Source of the DNA: Brachionus koreanus
Lineage: Eukaryota > Rotifera > Eurotatoria > Ploima > Brachionidae
Assembly (NCBI GenBank): GCA_016987375.1
Contig: PJRA01000453.1
Location: forward strand, 859,517 to 923,516
Direction: 5' to 3'
DNA: 64,000 bases
The notes beneath the pieces were generated by a model that saw nothing but the letters and a program-made list of their open reading frames with translations, was not told the DNA's origin and ran no database searches. The position numbers and the translations under genes were made by a program. Of the stretch, positions 34,839 through 45,703 are shown in pieces (the first letter of the stretch is position 1; each line of letters begins with the position of its first letter).

Positions 34839-35818
34839 AATTTAGATCAATAATATTTATTTTTAAACTATGTTTATTTTAAAATTTGAATAAAATTTTA
34901 AAAATTGATTTTTTTTTAGAAAAATTTTCAATTTAAAATAAAAAATAAAACTTTTTAAAATATGAATTATTAAGTTTTTAACTTGTAAAAATAAATTTAG
35001 ATAGAATTATTTTTTCAATGATTTGATTTTCAGTTGTAAAATTAACATGTTGCATCTGAATTTTTATTTAAAAAATTAATAATAAAACTTTGTATCTCCT
35101 CCGCGTTTTAACCGCAAAATCCCTAATTAATAATTTTGCATATTCTAAAACTAGACAAAATTCTGAACACATCGTTGGGATAGCTTTTTTATTTTTTAAT
35201 TTTTAAGATTATAAAATAGAGTTCAAAAAGAGTGATTTGAAAAAAATAAAGGACACTTTAATTCTTAATTTAAAAATTATACTTTTAAGATATGCATATT
35301 TGAACATGAGTTATTACAGCTTGAAAACAAGATACTTTTTTTTTGAATTGTTGAGGGAATCCTGTCAAGAAATATATTTTTTTACTCATCCAAAAAAACA
35401 TATTTTCCTAGGTTTTTAAGTATGTAGATTAACAATTTTAAGTCGGTTCTTTTAAATTCGGATAGTGCGGTAGTTTTGCTACGCGCGAATCTTACTGTGA
35501 AGAACAATTTTTTTAATTTATTTTTAAGAATAAAAAAGATTTTAAAAAAATTCAATTTTTTTTTTTTAAATTTTAAATTTAAAACCTATCTAAAAAATTG
35601 ATCTTAATAAAAATTTCAAATTTACTTGTAAAGAAAAATCAAATTAGAATATTTTAGTTTGTATTTTTCAAAAAAGGGTCCTAAAAAACTCCTTGGACTT
35701 TCTAGAATTTTACCAATTTAGCGTTAATACCTCATTTTTAAAAGAAAAACTTTATTTAAAAATTTTATATAAACCAAAACTAGATAATTAAAATCATAAA
35801 AAATCTTTGTAAATGTTT
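34839..35818. other. AT-rich spacer within the secreted-protein cluster
   Basis: About 1 kb. The ORF at 35237-35419 is AT-rich low complexity with no homology recognised. Nothing else supported. Confidence 0.45.
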
Positions 35819-36185
35819 TTATTCACCATTTTCATAAGCTCTAAATTCTTTCCTAAAAATAAAAATAAAAATATAAAAATGTCTAAAATAAAGCAGCCTT
35901 AATTTACCATCTTTTAATATCGGGGCAAAATCGTTGAGTTGGTATAATGCTCTCACATTTCTCCTCATAGACCTCACGCGTCTCTCTCTTTATTTCTTCG
36001 TTTTTGGTGCTAAACGGATGAAAAAAGCTACGCTTGAAAAACTCTGAAGCTTCTTTCTTCTCCATAAGCTCATTTTCCAACTCACGTTTGTATTGATCCT
36101 CTGCTAAAGTGTCAAGAACCAAGTTCGACTGGACCAAACTCACCAAGAGCAAAACAAATGCAGCAGTAGCTAGAATATTTCTCAT
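35819..36185 (-). CDS. Secreted two-cysteine peptide-precursor-like protein, family member C
   Basis: Two exons, 36185-35908 and 35852-35819, joined in phase, 103 residues. I start at the Met that opens the signal peptide (MRNILATAAFVLLLVSLVQS) rather than the longer upstream frame. KR at 51-52 precedes SFFHPF; the shared block is ETREVYEEKCE (Cys77), with the second cysteine in QRFCPDIKRW (Cys87, 9 residues between). The short second exon adds KEFRAYENGE, which aligns with WPEWRAAEGHS of member B and so supports the splice. Its start codon is about 230 bp from that of member B on the opposite strand. Confidence 0.78.
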
Positions 36186-36415
36186 TTTTTTTCTTTTAAT
36201 CTTCAAACTAAGAAACAACACTCCGATCAATTTATGTTCTAATATATTCAAATAGAATAATCAGATAATTTATTGTTTAACTTTGGCAAATAGGTTTGAA
36301 ATGGCGTATATCTATTTTTAAGATGATTATGCAAAATGAAAAAGCTATCTGAGTTGAACAAAATTTAAACTTCAATTCAATAGATTAACACACATACAAA
36401 CAAGAAATTCAGAAA
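36186..36415. promoter_or_regulatory. Shared intergenic promoter region of members C and B
   Basis: A 230-bp spacer separates the divergent start codons of two homologous secreted-protein genes, so co-regulation is plausible. A TATA-like TATAAAT is not evident; no motif is claimed. Confidence 0.4.
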
Positions 36416-36739
36416 ATGCATTTGAGCTTGTTGTTTTTGCTTGTAATTGGTATATCGGTAGCTAGTGCCTATCCGGAGGATGACTTCGCCGAACGAGAAG
36501 AAGCTTTGGAGTTTTTGAACCAAAAACGTGAACTGGACACAGTCAAGAGATTTTTCTATTCTGGTAAAGAGCAAAGACGTGAAGTACGCGAACGATACGA
36601 GGAAAAATGTGAGCGTAACATGATTAGCAAAGCTTTGAAAAAGCCTCGCTGGTGTCCTGAATTGGACTCTTGGCCCGAGTGGAGAGCTGCTGAAGGACAC
36701 TCGAATCTACAAAATTTAAAGAAAAAAATATCTGGTTAA
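36416..36739 (+). CDS. Secreted two-cysteine peptide-precursor-like protein, family member B
   Basis: Single exon, 107 residues. Signal peptide about 1-18 (LLFLLVIGISVASA), acidic pro-region, KR at 44-45, then FFYSGKEQRREVRERYEEKC and KKPRWCPELDSWPEWR. Cys65 and Cys80 have the same spacing as member A. Identity to A is very high from KR through WPEW, while the signal peptides and tails differ, so the KR-to-WPEW core is the part under selection (inference). Function unknown. Confidence 0.82.
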   Translation: MHLSLLFLLVIGISVASAYPEDDFAEREEALEFLNQKRELDTVKRFFYSGKEQRREVRERYEEKCERNMISKALKKPRWCPELDSWPEWRAAEGHSNLQNLKKKISG

Positions 36740-36809
36740 ATTTTTTTTTTCAAAATTTAAAAAAATAGAGTGAATTTAGTTTTATTTTTGAATAAAATTT
36801 TTTATTAAA

Positions 36810-37710
36810 TTAATTTTTGTAATTGACTAAATTTTGAGGGTTTAATATTTGAGGGTTATTAACAACAGTCCGATATGGTGGAGGCAAATCAGCCGAATAT
36901 GCTGAATTGGCTCGACTAGGAGCATAGTTATAGAATGGCACATTGTTAACCATCCGTACTGTTTGTCTTTGTCTATTTTTTACACACATCAAAATTACAC
37001 AAATTGTAAGAAAAAAAAAACCGAATGTAAACGAAAACATTAGCCCTTATAAATTAATGTGTTGATTAAATAAAATTTTTTAAATCTTTCAATTTTTTTT
37101 ACAGTAATATTGGTTATAGAACAAATAGCAACATTCGCTATTATTAAATCCGCAACAATAACTGTCATAGTAAGCTGTTTACAATAATAAATTTTTTTTT
37201 TAACAAGTTTTTAAAATTTCCTCTTTAAAGTGGAACAATATTCTTGGTTAGAATCTTGATTTTTATAGCTTTAAAAGTCAAAAATAAAATATCAAAAAAT
37301 TTTTTTTTTCTTAAATAGAAAAAAAAACCTGAATTAGATTTTATCAAAAATATTTTAAAAATATCAAATTACTAATTGAAAGAAAATTTGTTTAGATACA
37401 AAAAATTTGACATTTTTTTCCTAAAAACTGATATCTTCAAAAATTATGAGTAATTCAAATGGGATTAAATTCAAAAATCTGGTTTTTGTACATCATAAAT
37501 TCAATAATTAAGTTCTAGCTAACGCTAATTATACATTCAGCTATAGAAAATTTTCAAAGAACATAGCCTATAGATGTTGCATTTTAAGAGGAAATTTTTT
37601 AATTCATTTTAAGTTATCTTACTATTGCACGTCTTTTGTCCGCATGTTGTGGCATCGCATGTCAAACTTAAAACTCCAAATATTGAAACAATAAATAAAA
37701 GTTTATTCAT
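36810..37710 (-). CDS. Shisa-like single-pass membrane protein, copy 1
   Basis: Three exons, 37710-37623, 37174-37103 and 37045-36810, in phase, 131 residues. A signal peptide (MNKLLFIVSIFGVLSL) leads to a short cysteine-rich ectodomain with TCDATTCGQKTC and YCCGFNNSECC (Cys36/37 and 44/45). One transmembrane helix follows (about 54-75), then a cytoplasmic tail with a PPPY motif at 108-111. Shisa-family proteins have this plan: N-terminal cysteine-rich domain, one helix, and a proline-rich PPxY tail that binds WW-domain proteins; members modulate receptor trafficking or signalling. Which receptor, if any, is unknown. The tandem copy at 37910-38386 has the same exon phases. Confidence 0.75.
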
Positions 37711-37909
37711 TTTTTTTATTTAAAAAAATTAAAATTTTAAAAAAATATTCAGTTTAAATAGAAATCTCATGATTATTTGTGTGCTTAGATAACAAGAGCT
37801 TTAAAAACGTAAATATCATTCTCATGCTTTCAATTTTATTAAAATTATCTAGAAAAATTTTGAAATTATCATTAAATTTTAAATTGTCTATTAAATAATG
37901 ATGTAATTT

Positions 37910-38386
37910 TTAGCTGTAATTAGGATTGGCATGGCCTTGTTGGATTTTCTTATTGTAAGGCGGAGCTTCCAATTTATGTGGTGTGAAATTACTTCCTAAT
38001 CCTGCAATTTGAGTTATATTTGGTCTAATTAGTACTATCTGTCTTCTTCTTCTAGCTCGTAAGCATCCAAAAAAGCAGCAAACGAAAATTATTACTGAAA
38101 GTCCTGCACCAACTCCAGTGTCTTTAAATTTTTTTTTTAATATTTTTATTATTTAAAAAAAAGATTACAAATATAAACGTTCTGATTATAAAAACAGCAT
38201 CTTGAATTTTTATAACCACAACAATAGACTTCCAATGTATCTTATAAATTAAAAAAATTATTATTTTGAATATAAACAAAGAAATAATTTACTGCTATAA
38301 CAAATACTATCCCCGCATGTTTTAATACTCATAAAAATAGGCTTTATTAATTGAATTAAAAATAATAAGCTTACTAATTTGATCAT
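37910..38386 (-). CDS. Shisa-like single-pass membrane protein, copy 2
   Basis: Three exons, 38386-38293, 38240-38169 and 38121-37910, same phases and identical middle-exon length (72 bp) as copy 1; 125 residues. A signal peptide is followed by KTCGDSIC and YCCGYKNSRCCFYNQN, then a transmembrane helix ending in FVCCFFGCLRARRRR and a tail with APPY at 108-111. It is a clear paralogue by architecture, though overall sequence is diverged. No single long ORF covers it, so ORF-only annotation would miss it. Confidence 0.72.
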
Positions 38387-38849
38387 TTCTTTGAAAATAA
38401 TTCAAAAATTTAACTTTGTTAGCATTTATTTATTAGAAAAAAAAGAGATAAATATTTTAATCTCAAAAATCAAAATTTCAAAATTAGGCACACTGAATGC
38501 TAGATAGTGGTTTTGTTATTAGTATTGCATAGAAATTTGATTCTGTTTAAATACTTTATAAAAGAGTTCAATAAAATCACAAATTTAAAAATTAAATTTT
38601 AGGTATGAAGAACAATTTTTCGTTTATTAAAAGATATTTAGTTATACTAAAAAATATTCTATTATCTTAACTGTTTTATTGACCATATTGAGTGCTCACA
38701 TTGAATTGGTTTCGTCCTAGACTCATTTATCTAGTACCCAAGTTTGTTTAACAAAATATTTAGATAGATTCAAAATAGATCGAATTTCTGAATATTGAAT
38801 AACTTATTTTTACGTTACTTTCAGTATATGAGTCTAAGCAAGTAAAAAA
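38387..38849. other. AT-rich spacer
   Basis: No coding signal between the second Shisa-like gene and the LINE relic. Confidence 0.45.
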
Positions 38850-40200
38850 ATGATCTTAAGTTCATTCTTTTACAGTCAATCTTTGGTATAATAAACTATC
38901 TGGGAGCAAAATTCGATATTCATTATACTTCACCAAGTTCTTGAAGTTTCTTCTAAGATTATACCTTTTGTTGTCAGGCTTGGTGCTTAAGCTATAGTTT
39001 ATACCTTTTCTGAAATTCACTAGACCTCCATGTATACTTCTTGGTTATATATTTTTCTAAGTATGGACACCAAGAGCTGATGGCATATTCCAAATGAGGT
39101 CTGACAAGTGAACACTATAATAGTCTAACTATTTTTTTTTGTTGAAAATTTTAAAGATCAACAGATCATTCTCAATATACAGGTCGCTCTTGAGGTCATA
39201 TTTTTTATCTTTGAATCGCATTTTAAGTCGCTTTGGATATAAATATCAAAGTCTCTTTTGCAAACGAGCTTGTTGAGCGGTTTCAATCGATGGTGTAATC
39301 AAAATATGGGTTCCTGTTGCCAATTTGTAAATCTTTACACTTATCAATGTTCAATAAAGTAGACCATTTCTTTGACCATCTACATACGTTATATATGTCC
39401 GATTGGAGGTTCCAACTGAAATCTAGTTGTTCTTAAGTAATAATTTTCTAATTTCTATTTTGACTTCAAGAGAGAAGCATTATCTTTTTTTTTGCTTTTC
39501 ATTCATTTTTTCATAATTAGAATTTATAGATAAATAATAATTAGTAATTCCCAAGTATTTATTAATTTTTGTTGATCAAGGTGTTAATTTTATTGATAAA
39601 AATAAGTAAATAAATTTTTATTTTTTTTTTCGTTTTAATTTTGTAGATATTTATTTATTTATGGTAAATTATGAGTAAACTAACTGGTATTTACAGTATG
39701 TACAGCTTATTATAAGGCTTCTGAAGAATGCCCATAGGGTCCGTCTGGAAATTCATATACAGAATAGGCCCTCACATATTTGAGGGGCTGTGTTTATTAT
39801 GAAACATGTCTTTTGAACAGACATTTTCAAATTATAAATTTTAAAAACATTTTGTTAAATCAACTGCGAAAAGAACGGACTATTGATTGTTTTTTTAATT
39901 TATTTCAGACAAATGATTAATTAATTTAGTTAAGAGAAGTGGATTATTTAATAATTAATCCTGTGGAACCCCTGTTTTAATCGGATATTGATCACTCTAA
40001 TAGCCTTTTTTTTCTATTAAAACACTCCAAAACTTTTTGATTTAGAAAAAGGTAAGTCATCTAAGATTGTCAGCAGTATATCCTGTTTTGATGCTTTCTA
40101 GATTCCTTATAGTTTGTGACTAAGTAGGCTTTTTCCAAATAGTGACATCGATTATCAACAAAAGATTTTTGTTGTTGTTGAAAAAATGACCCTAATCCTT
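38850..40200 (-). mobile_element. Heavily decayed CR1/L2-type LINE
   Basis: Minus-strand frames, with many stops, still read TGVPQ (about 39985-39970), the remnant of the SGVPQGSVLGP box; then KKWSTLLNIDKC at about 39390-39350; then SLVRPHLEYAISSWCPYL at about 39108-39055, the hallmark CR1/L2 thumb motif. It matches the wording that would precede the VQRRA segment of the relic at 7421. No intact ORF, endonuclease or tail. Confidence 0.75.
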
Positions 40201-40407
40201 AATTGAATATTTAAAAAATTAAAATCAGTTGAAACTAAAAAGTTTTTTGTATTTTTTTGAATTTTCACTGGTCTATATTGCTTTTATTATTACTCAATTG
40301 ATTCCATTCCAAGATTTACATTAAATTATAAAAAATTTTATTTTTTTATTATTTTTGAAAAAAAAAAATTCAAATTTAAATTTTACTAGATGAATAAAAT
40401 AAATTGT

Positions 40408-41756
40408 TCATCTATCAACAGTTAATTTTTTTCTTCCATTATTTGCCACTTTATTCGAAAAAATAGTTCCATTGCTATTATTATTCCATTGAGGAGGATG
40501 CGCATTTTTAATCGGATTCAACTGATTACTTCTTGTGCTTAAATTTGCTTTGTCGCTTGTCTCCTCATTTTTTGTCTTGGAACTAGCCGAATAAACACTC
40601 CTCTCTTTTACATATCTTTCGTACATATTCAAAGCCAATTTTGGATTTTCATTTTTAAACTCAGTCCACTGAGGTGAACTAGTCAAATCAATATTTTCCT
40701 TTTGAATAAAACTCAAGCATTTTTTTTTCAATCTTTCATGATTAAGCTCAAACGCTTCAATTAGAATTGGAATACAAGTGAGTCTATTTAGTTGACCTTC
40801 CATAAAAACAAGACACGAAGTCCTTAAACCATTTAGTTCTAGAACATCAGCTGCTTTCATTATACTTTGTACATTTTTTTCATTAATATTCTCCGTTTCT
40901 CCTGAGTAAATAAAATTAATTATAAACGGCATTATATTAGGATCAACTTCCTTTAATTCAATTATATGTGAACTTGGACTGTATACTGAGTGAGGGTTGA
41001 AGTTGTGGTTAGCTTGAGCGTTCAAATATGAGGAATCGTCTTGTTTATTAGTTTTTCGTATTCGGTTCTTTTCGTTTTTATTTTGAACTGGTGGCAGTGG
41101 AAGTGGGAGAGGAGTAGGTAGCATTGTCGATACTGAATCGACCAGTTTTTTGAGGGCTGGAGACCGGGCAGATATGACGTTTCTATGAGCTGGATACCTA
41201 ATGTCATTTATGTTTAGAAAACAATCTGCATGATTTTGACTTTTAAGCAAATTTTTCATATCACGAATAAACTCGTATTTGGTCTTAAAATCATCTGTCA
41301 TTTTGTCACATCTGCTTTGAATTTTTTCACTTGTTTTTGATAAATAGTCATTTTTTTCTTTTAAATTGGCAATTTGTGATTTCAGCTCGTCGTTTTGACG
41401 CCGCAAGTTGGCTATTTGTTTCTTCAAGTCCTCATTTGTGCGAATATCCGAGTCTATCCGAGTCAGCTTGTGCTGCAAGTCGAATATTTCAGCGTCCTTT
41501 TTGTCCAAAATTATTTTTAAAGTTTTGTAAGAAGGAGCACATTTTATACCTTTAAACAGATTAAAAAAAAATTAAAAAATTTTCATTTAATTCATTCTTT
41601 GACATTACAAATTGATGAAGGTGCATCGAGATTTTTAGCTGGACGACAAATATCGCATAGCAGATAGTTTCTTCCGCATGTCTCGCATGTCCTTAGAAAA
41701 TCATTTGGGCGTTTTTCATGCTTTTTACACTCTCTTTTGCGTCTAGCTGAATCCAT
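40408..41756 (-). CDS. Zinc-finger, coiled-coil and BTB/POZ protein
   Basis: Two exons, 41756-41609 and 41549-40408, in phase, about 429 residues. The N-terminus has four C-x2-C/H pairs (C10/H13, C24/C27, C34/C37, C50/C53), a B-box-like double zinc site that the splice completes. A coiled coil (about 66-155, heptads of Leu/Ile with QIANLRRQNDELKSQIANL) follows. The BTB fold starts at NHADCFLNINDIRYPAHRNVISARSP (about 155) and resumes at IIELKEVDPNIMPFIINFIYSGE. A proline- and charge-rich insert (about 190-243, including PLPLPLPP) splits it. The pattern suggests a cullin-3 adaptor or scaffold, but no named orthologue is recognised. Confidence 0.8.
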
Positions 41757-44573
41757 GTTTTTACAACTTTTCCAAAATAAAAACGAGCTTTGTTAAATTT
41801 TTTTTGTTTAAATTACATCGAGACTAAAATAAAAGATGTAATTGTGACTTTTTTTTTTCTTTTTTAGTTTTCGAAACAAAACAAAAAATAAATCTTGTAC
41901 CTAAGAGAATTAAAATTCGCTTTTTTTTCTCCTAAATTAATGGCAGGAGAAATGAAGCAAGTTAGTGAGCGTGTTGAGCATTTATTTTAAAGGTGAATAA
42001 AATAGAATTTTTAAAATTTTATTTTTTCTGTTTAATATTTATTTTATTTGAATTAATTATTAACTTTTATGCCATATTCTATTAATGTAACTATGGATAT
42101 AATGATTTTTAATTTTTATAGCTGAAAATATTGGAAATCTATTTAGTGGTACCAAATGCTCAATTGTTGTATCATTTTTTATTTTATCTCTTTTAAATTT
42201 TTCTTCGGGACAATTTAATTTTGAATGCTTGTAGAAATTTTCATATTCACCCAAGGATTATGTAATTAATGACACATTGTGATATTGTTTTCAAATAAAA
42301 TATTTTCATCGGCTTCTTTTTTTTTAATGAAATAATTTGAAATGTAAATAAAGCCATAGCAGTAGAAGTTTCTTTTTATTAAATTTAGAAAAATGTATTT
42401 ACTTGTCAATATCAATGATGCATTTGATGTTAATTTTGGCATAAAATTGATTGAAATTTACCAATTTAAAAATAAAAATAACAAGTTAACAAAATATACC
42501 TAAAAAAAAAACATTAATCTCTCAACAATGGCAACAACAACATCAACAATCAAAATGCTAAATATTTAGGTAAACAATATTAAAAATAGTTATGTCAATC
42601 TTATTTCAAGTTAATTATTTGGACGATTTTTTTGATGAATGAATTTGGTATGATGCTTGAAAATTAAAAAAAATAATGGATAAAAAGACTTAATTTTAAT
42701 TAGATTTTAAAACATTAGAATGTCGAAACAACTTAATTGATATTAGTAAATATTAAATTTAATTGATAAGACGATATTTGTATATAAAATAATTGGCATT
42801 GAAGACTAAACAAATAAATATTGAAAAATTCATTTAAAAAAAAAATTATTTCGTTTCATTCCGTTGACTCTTCTGAGTATTCACCTTGTTTTATCTCATT
42901 AAAAAATTATTCATTTAACTTTCATAACATTGATAATTTTCTAGAAAAATATGGCTTATATGATTTTCAGAATCGAATTCTTGATAGAATGTAATCTTTA
43001 GCCTATGCTGAAGTTTTCAAAATTCAAACTTTTTACATATTCAATAATATGATTTTGAAAAATTTGATTTTTACTGATTTTGAAAAAAAAATTCAAAATA
43101 TTTAATTTAAATGTTTCAATGTTTTACTTTTTTAAAAATTTTTAATAATTATTTTCATTCAATAATATCAATTTGATTTTTACTGATTTTGAAAAAAAAA
43201 TTCAAAATATTTAATTTAAAATGTTTCAATGTTTTACTTTTTTTAAAATTTTTAATAATTATTTTCATAAAATTAAATAGATGAAGTATTAATCGGTTAT
43301 TAATGACATGGGCACTAGCCTGCTGATTATCCTTGAAATTAAAAAATTGCTTTTTGATTTTGACCGGGCTTTTTGATGTTGATTTTTATTTGATATTATC
43401 TATAAATTTAAATGAGAAGTTATTTTTAACTTTTTTTTCTAAAATAATATTTAATTTTAACAACTAAAATTTAATCACAAACTTAAATTTTCTTTAATAT
43501 TTTTATCACGCAAAATTAATTGAATATTTTTTTAAACTATTCTGAACATAAATCTAATAATGATAAAGATAGTCTGGTAAAAAAAAACGTTTAGCTCATT
43601 GTCCAATGTTTAGCCCATTGGCTTTTTGAGAAGCAGACCAGCTTTTTCCTTATTACGCATAGTTATACTTGTAAGAGTCTTAAGTCATGTTTAGGGAGAC
43701 AAAAAGTCAAATTTACTTTTAAAAATACACTTTTTTTTCTTTTTATACCCTTTTGAAGAATAAAATTTTCTCATGTTCTTTGTATCTTTCCATACTATTT
43801 CTGTGTGAACATTTATGAGTTTTGTCTAATGGGTTAGATCTTTTTCAACTGTTCTCATCTAAGTCATCTACCATCTTGCTGCATTTCTGTCCAAAATAAC
43901 GCGAGTCTGTCTTTTTAGAAATTCTTATTACATGTTCAAGCTGATAAACTTTTCATTTTTAGGGTTAAATATTTTCCTTAGACATTTTTATAAAATGCTT
44001 GGGCTTTTTAAAAAAGCCTCTAACTGATTCTCCAATTTTCAAACCCATGTTGCAATAAAAGTTTAAAAAAACTGTTCCAAGATGCTATAAAAATGTAATA
44101 TGTTTCTGAGACTTAAAGACATGCTTCCCTCAACATCTCAAAAATATATGGCTTATATTTTAAGTTAAAAAAATTCCGTTCTAGTCTTTGTAAGCCTGTT
44201 TCCGATGTTTTCTTGTCAACTATCATTTATGCTGATCACTCTTCCTTGATACCATATCCTATTGAAAATAAGTGATGCCAAAGATCACAATTCTTAAAAC
44301 GAAACAACATCTGATATATTCATAATTTGTATTTTTTCTTAAAAAAACAATATTATATCATTATAAAAAGAATTTATTTGAATATAATATTTTGAAAATC
44401 ATTTACCTAAACTTGGGTAGTTATTAGCAAGGGAATACATATTGTAAAAAGATTGATAAATCTAATTTTTTTTTAAGGAATGGTATTGTGATACAAACAA
44501 AACAAAAATTTTTCTTATTTTGATAAATTAAAATTTACTGAAATGAAATATCTCACCCAAGTAAAAAAAAAAT
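41757..44573. other. Long gene-poor stretch
   Basis: Mostly AT-rich. A 17-codon frame at 41940 and the ORF at 42060-42254 show no homology. 43560-44290 is somewhat less AT-biased and may be an unrecognised transposon relic, but every frame is broken. The tandem duplication at 43040-43267 is listed separately. Confidence 0.4.
43040..43267. repeat. Two-copy tandem duplication, period about 109 bp
   Basis: The unit beginning TTCAATAATAT...AATTTGATTTTTACTGATTTTG and ending TTTAATAATTATTTTCAT occurs twice in a row (second AATTTGATTT starts at 43170, first at 43061) with only one or two base differences and small indels. Confidence 0.85.
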
Positions 44574-44803
44574 NNNNNNNNNNNNNNNNNNNNNNNNNNN
44601 NNNNNNNNNNNNNNNNNNNNNNNNNNNNNNNNNNNNNNNNNNNNNNNNNNNNNNNNNNNNNNNNNNNNNNNNNNNNNNNNNNNNNNNNNNNNNNNNNNNN
44701 NNNNNNNNNNNNNNNNNNNNNNNNNNNNNNNNNNNNNNNNNNNNNNNNNNNNNNNNNNNNNNNNNNNNNNNNNNNNNNNNNNNNNNNNNNNNNNNNNNNN
44801 NNN
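44574..44803. other. Assembly gap (230 N)
   Basis: A run of 230 unknown bases. The 20 bases TACTGAAATGAAATATCTCA occur just before it (from 44537) and immediately after it (from 44804). ORFs spanning the gap are meaningless. Confidence 0.98.
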
Positions 44804-45703
44804 TACTGAAATGAAATATCTCAATAAAAATACTGCATAAAAATAAAAGATGAATTCCAAAGACTCGGTAGAATCGACACGAGGGAATGGTGACATAATA
44901 AAAAAACAATCATCAACGTGATGAAGGCAGATTTGGGGAAGTGACTTTGCTCCAAACATAGTGTATATACTACAGTTACCATAGATGGGATCCTACTGTT
45001 TCCTATCTTCGCAAATCTAGCTTGCTAGCTTGTTGTATTTTATTATAGTTTGTTGAACCTTTTTTTTTCTAAAATAAATAATTTACTTACTGTTTTTTTT
45101 TTAGGAAATAAAATCAAAAATCAATTAAAATCTTATTGATGTTAAATAGCTTGTCCTTTTTATGCATGAGAAAAAATATTTTAAGTATATTGCACTTTTT
45201 TGCAGTATCTTTTTAAAATATATATTTTAGAATATTTTATCAAAATAGGAGGAATTTTTGTTTTGCTTGTATTTGAATTTCACAATACCTAAAGAATTTT
45301 ATTTTAAAGAAAGGACTTGGTATATTTTTTGTATTTATTTTCATTTCAATATAACTAGTATTTAGCTTCAGTAGTCTTTTAGACCCTCTATTCAGTTCAA
45401 AGGCGTAATTTTTAATTTAAATTAAATAAATAAAGCAAAAATTTTGACTATAAATTAGTTTGACCACAATAAACAGAAGAATAATTAGTTGGGATTTTTT
45501 TCTAAAAAACTAAAGTATTTTATTTGTATCATAATCAATATAGAATAAAAGTGTTTGAAATTTTTATAAAAAAAAAATCATAAAATTAAATTCAATTAGT
45601 AAAAAAAAATGAATACTTTTCTAGGTAATTATCTAACTTTAGAATCTAATCAGGTGCTGCAAAAATAAATTAAAAAAAAAAAGTTAATTTTTTTAAATTT
45701 TGG
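44804..45703. other. Spacer after the gap
   Basis: 44804-44960 is less AT-biased and has an open minus frame with the peptide HHVDDCF, reminiscent of but not sufficient for an RT catalytic box. The remainder is AT-rich with no gene. Confidence 0.35.

Noticed and set aside
35237..35419. 60-codon ORF between secreted-family members A and C
   Set aside because: Lacks signal peptide, KR site and cysteines of the family; looks like a chance AT-rich frame.
42060..42254. 64-codon minus-strand ORF
   Set aside because: AT-rich codons only, no homology, no splice or signal features that fit.
44880..44959. Reverse-transcriptase YxDD box (HHVDDCF) beside the gap
   Set aside because: Only a few residues match, no flanking RT motif is present, and the frame runs into unknown bases.
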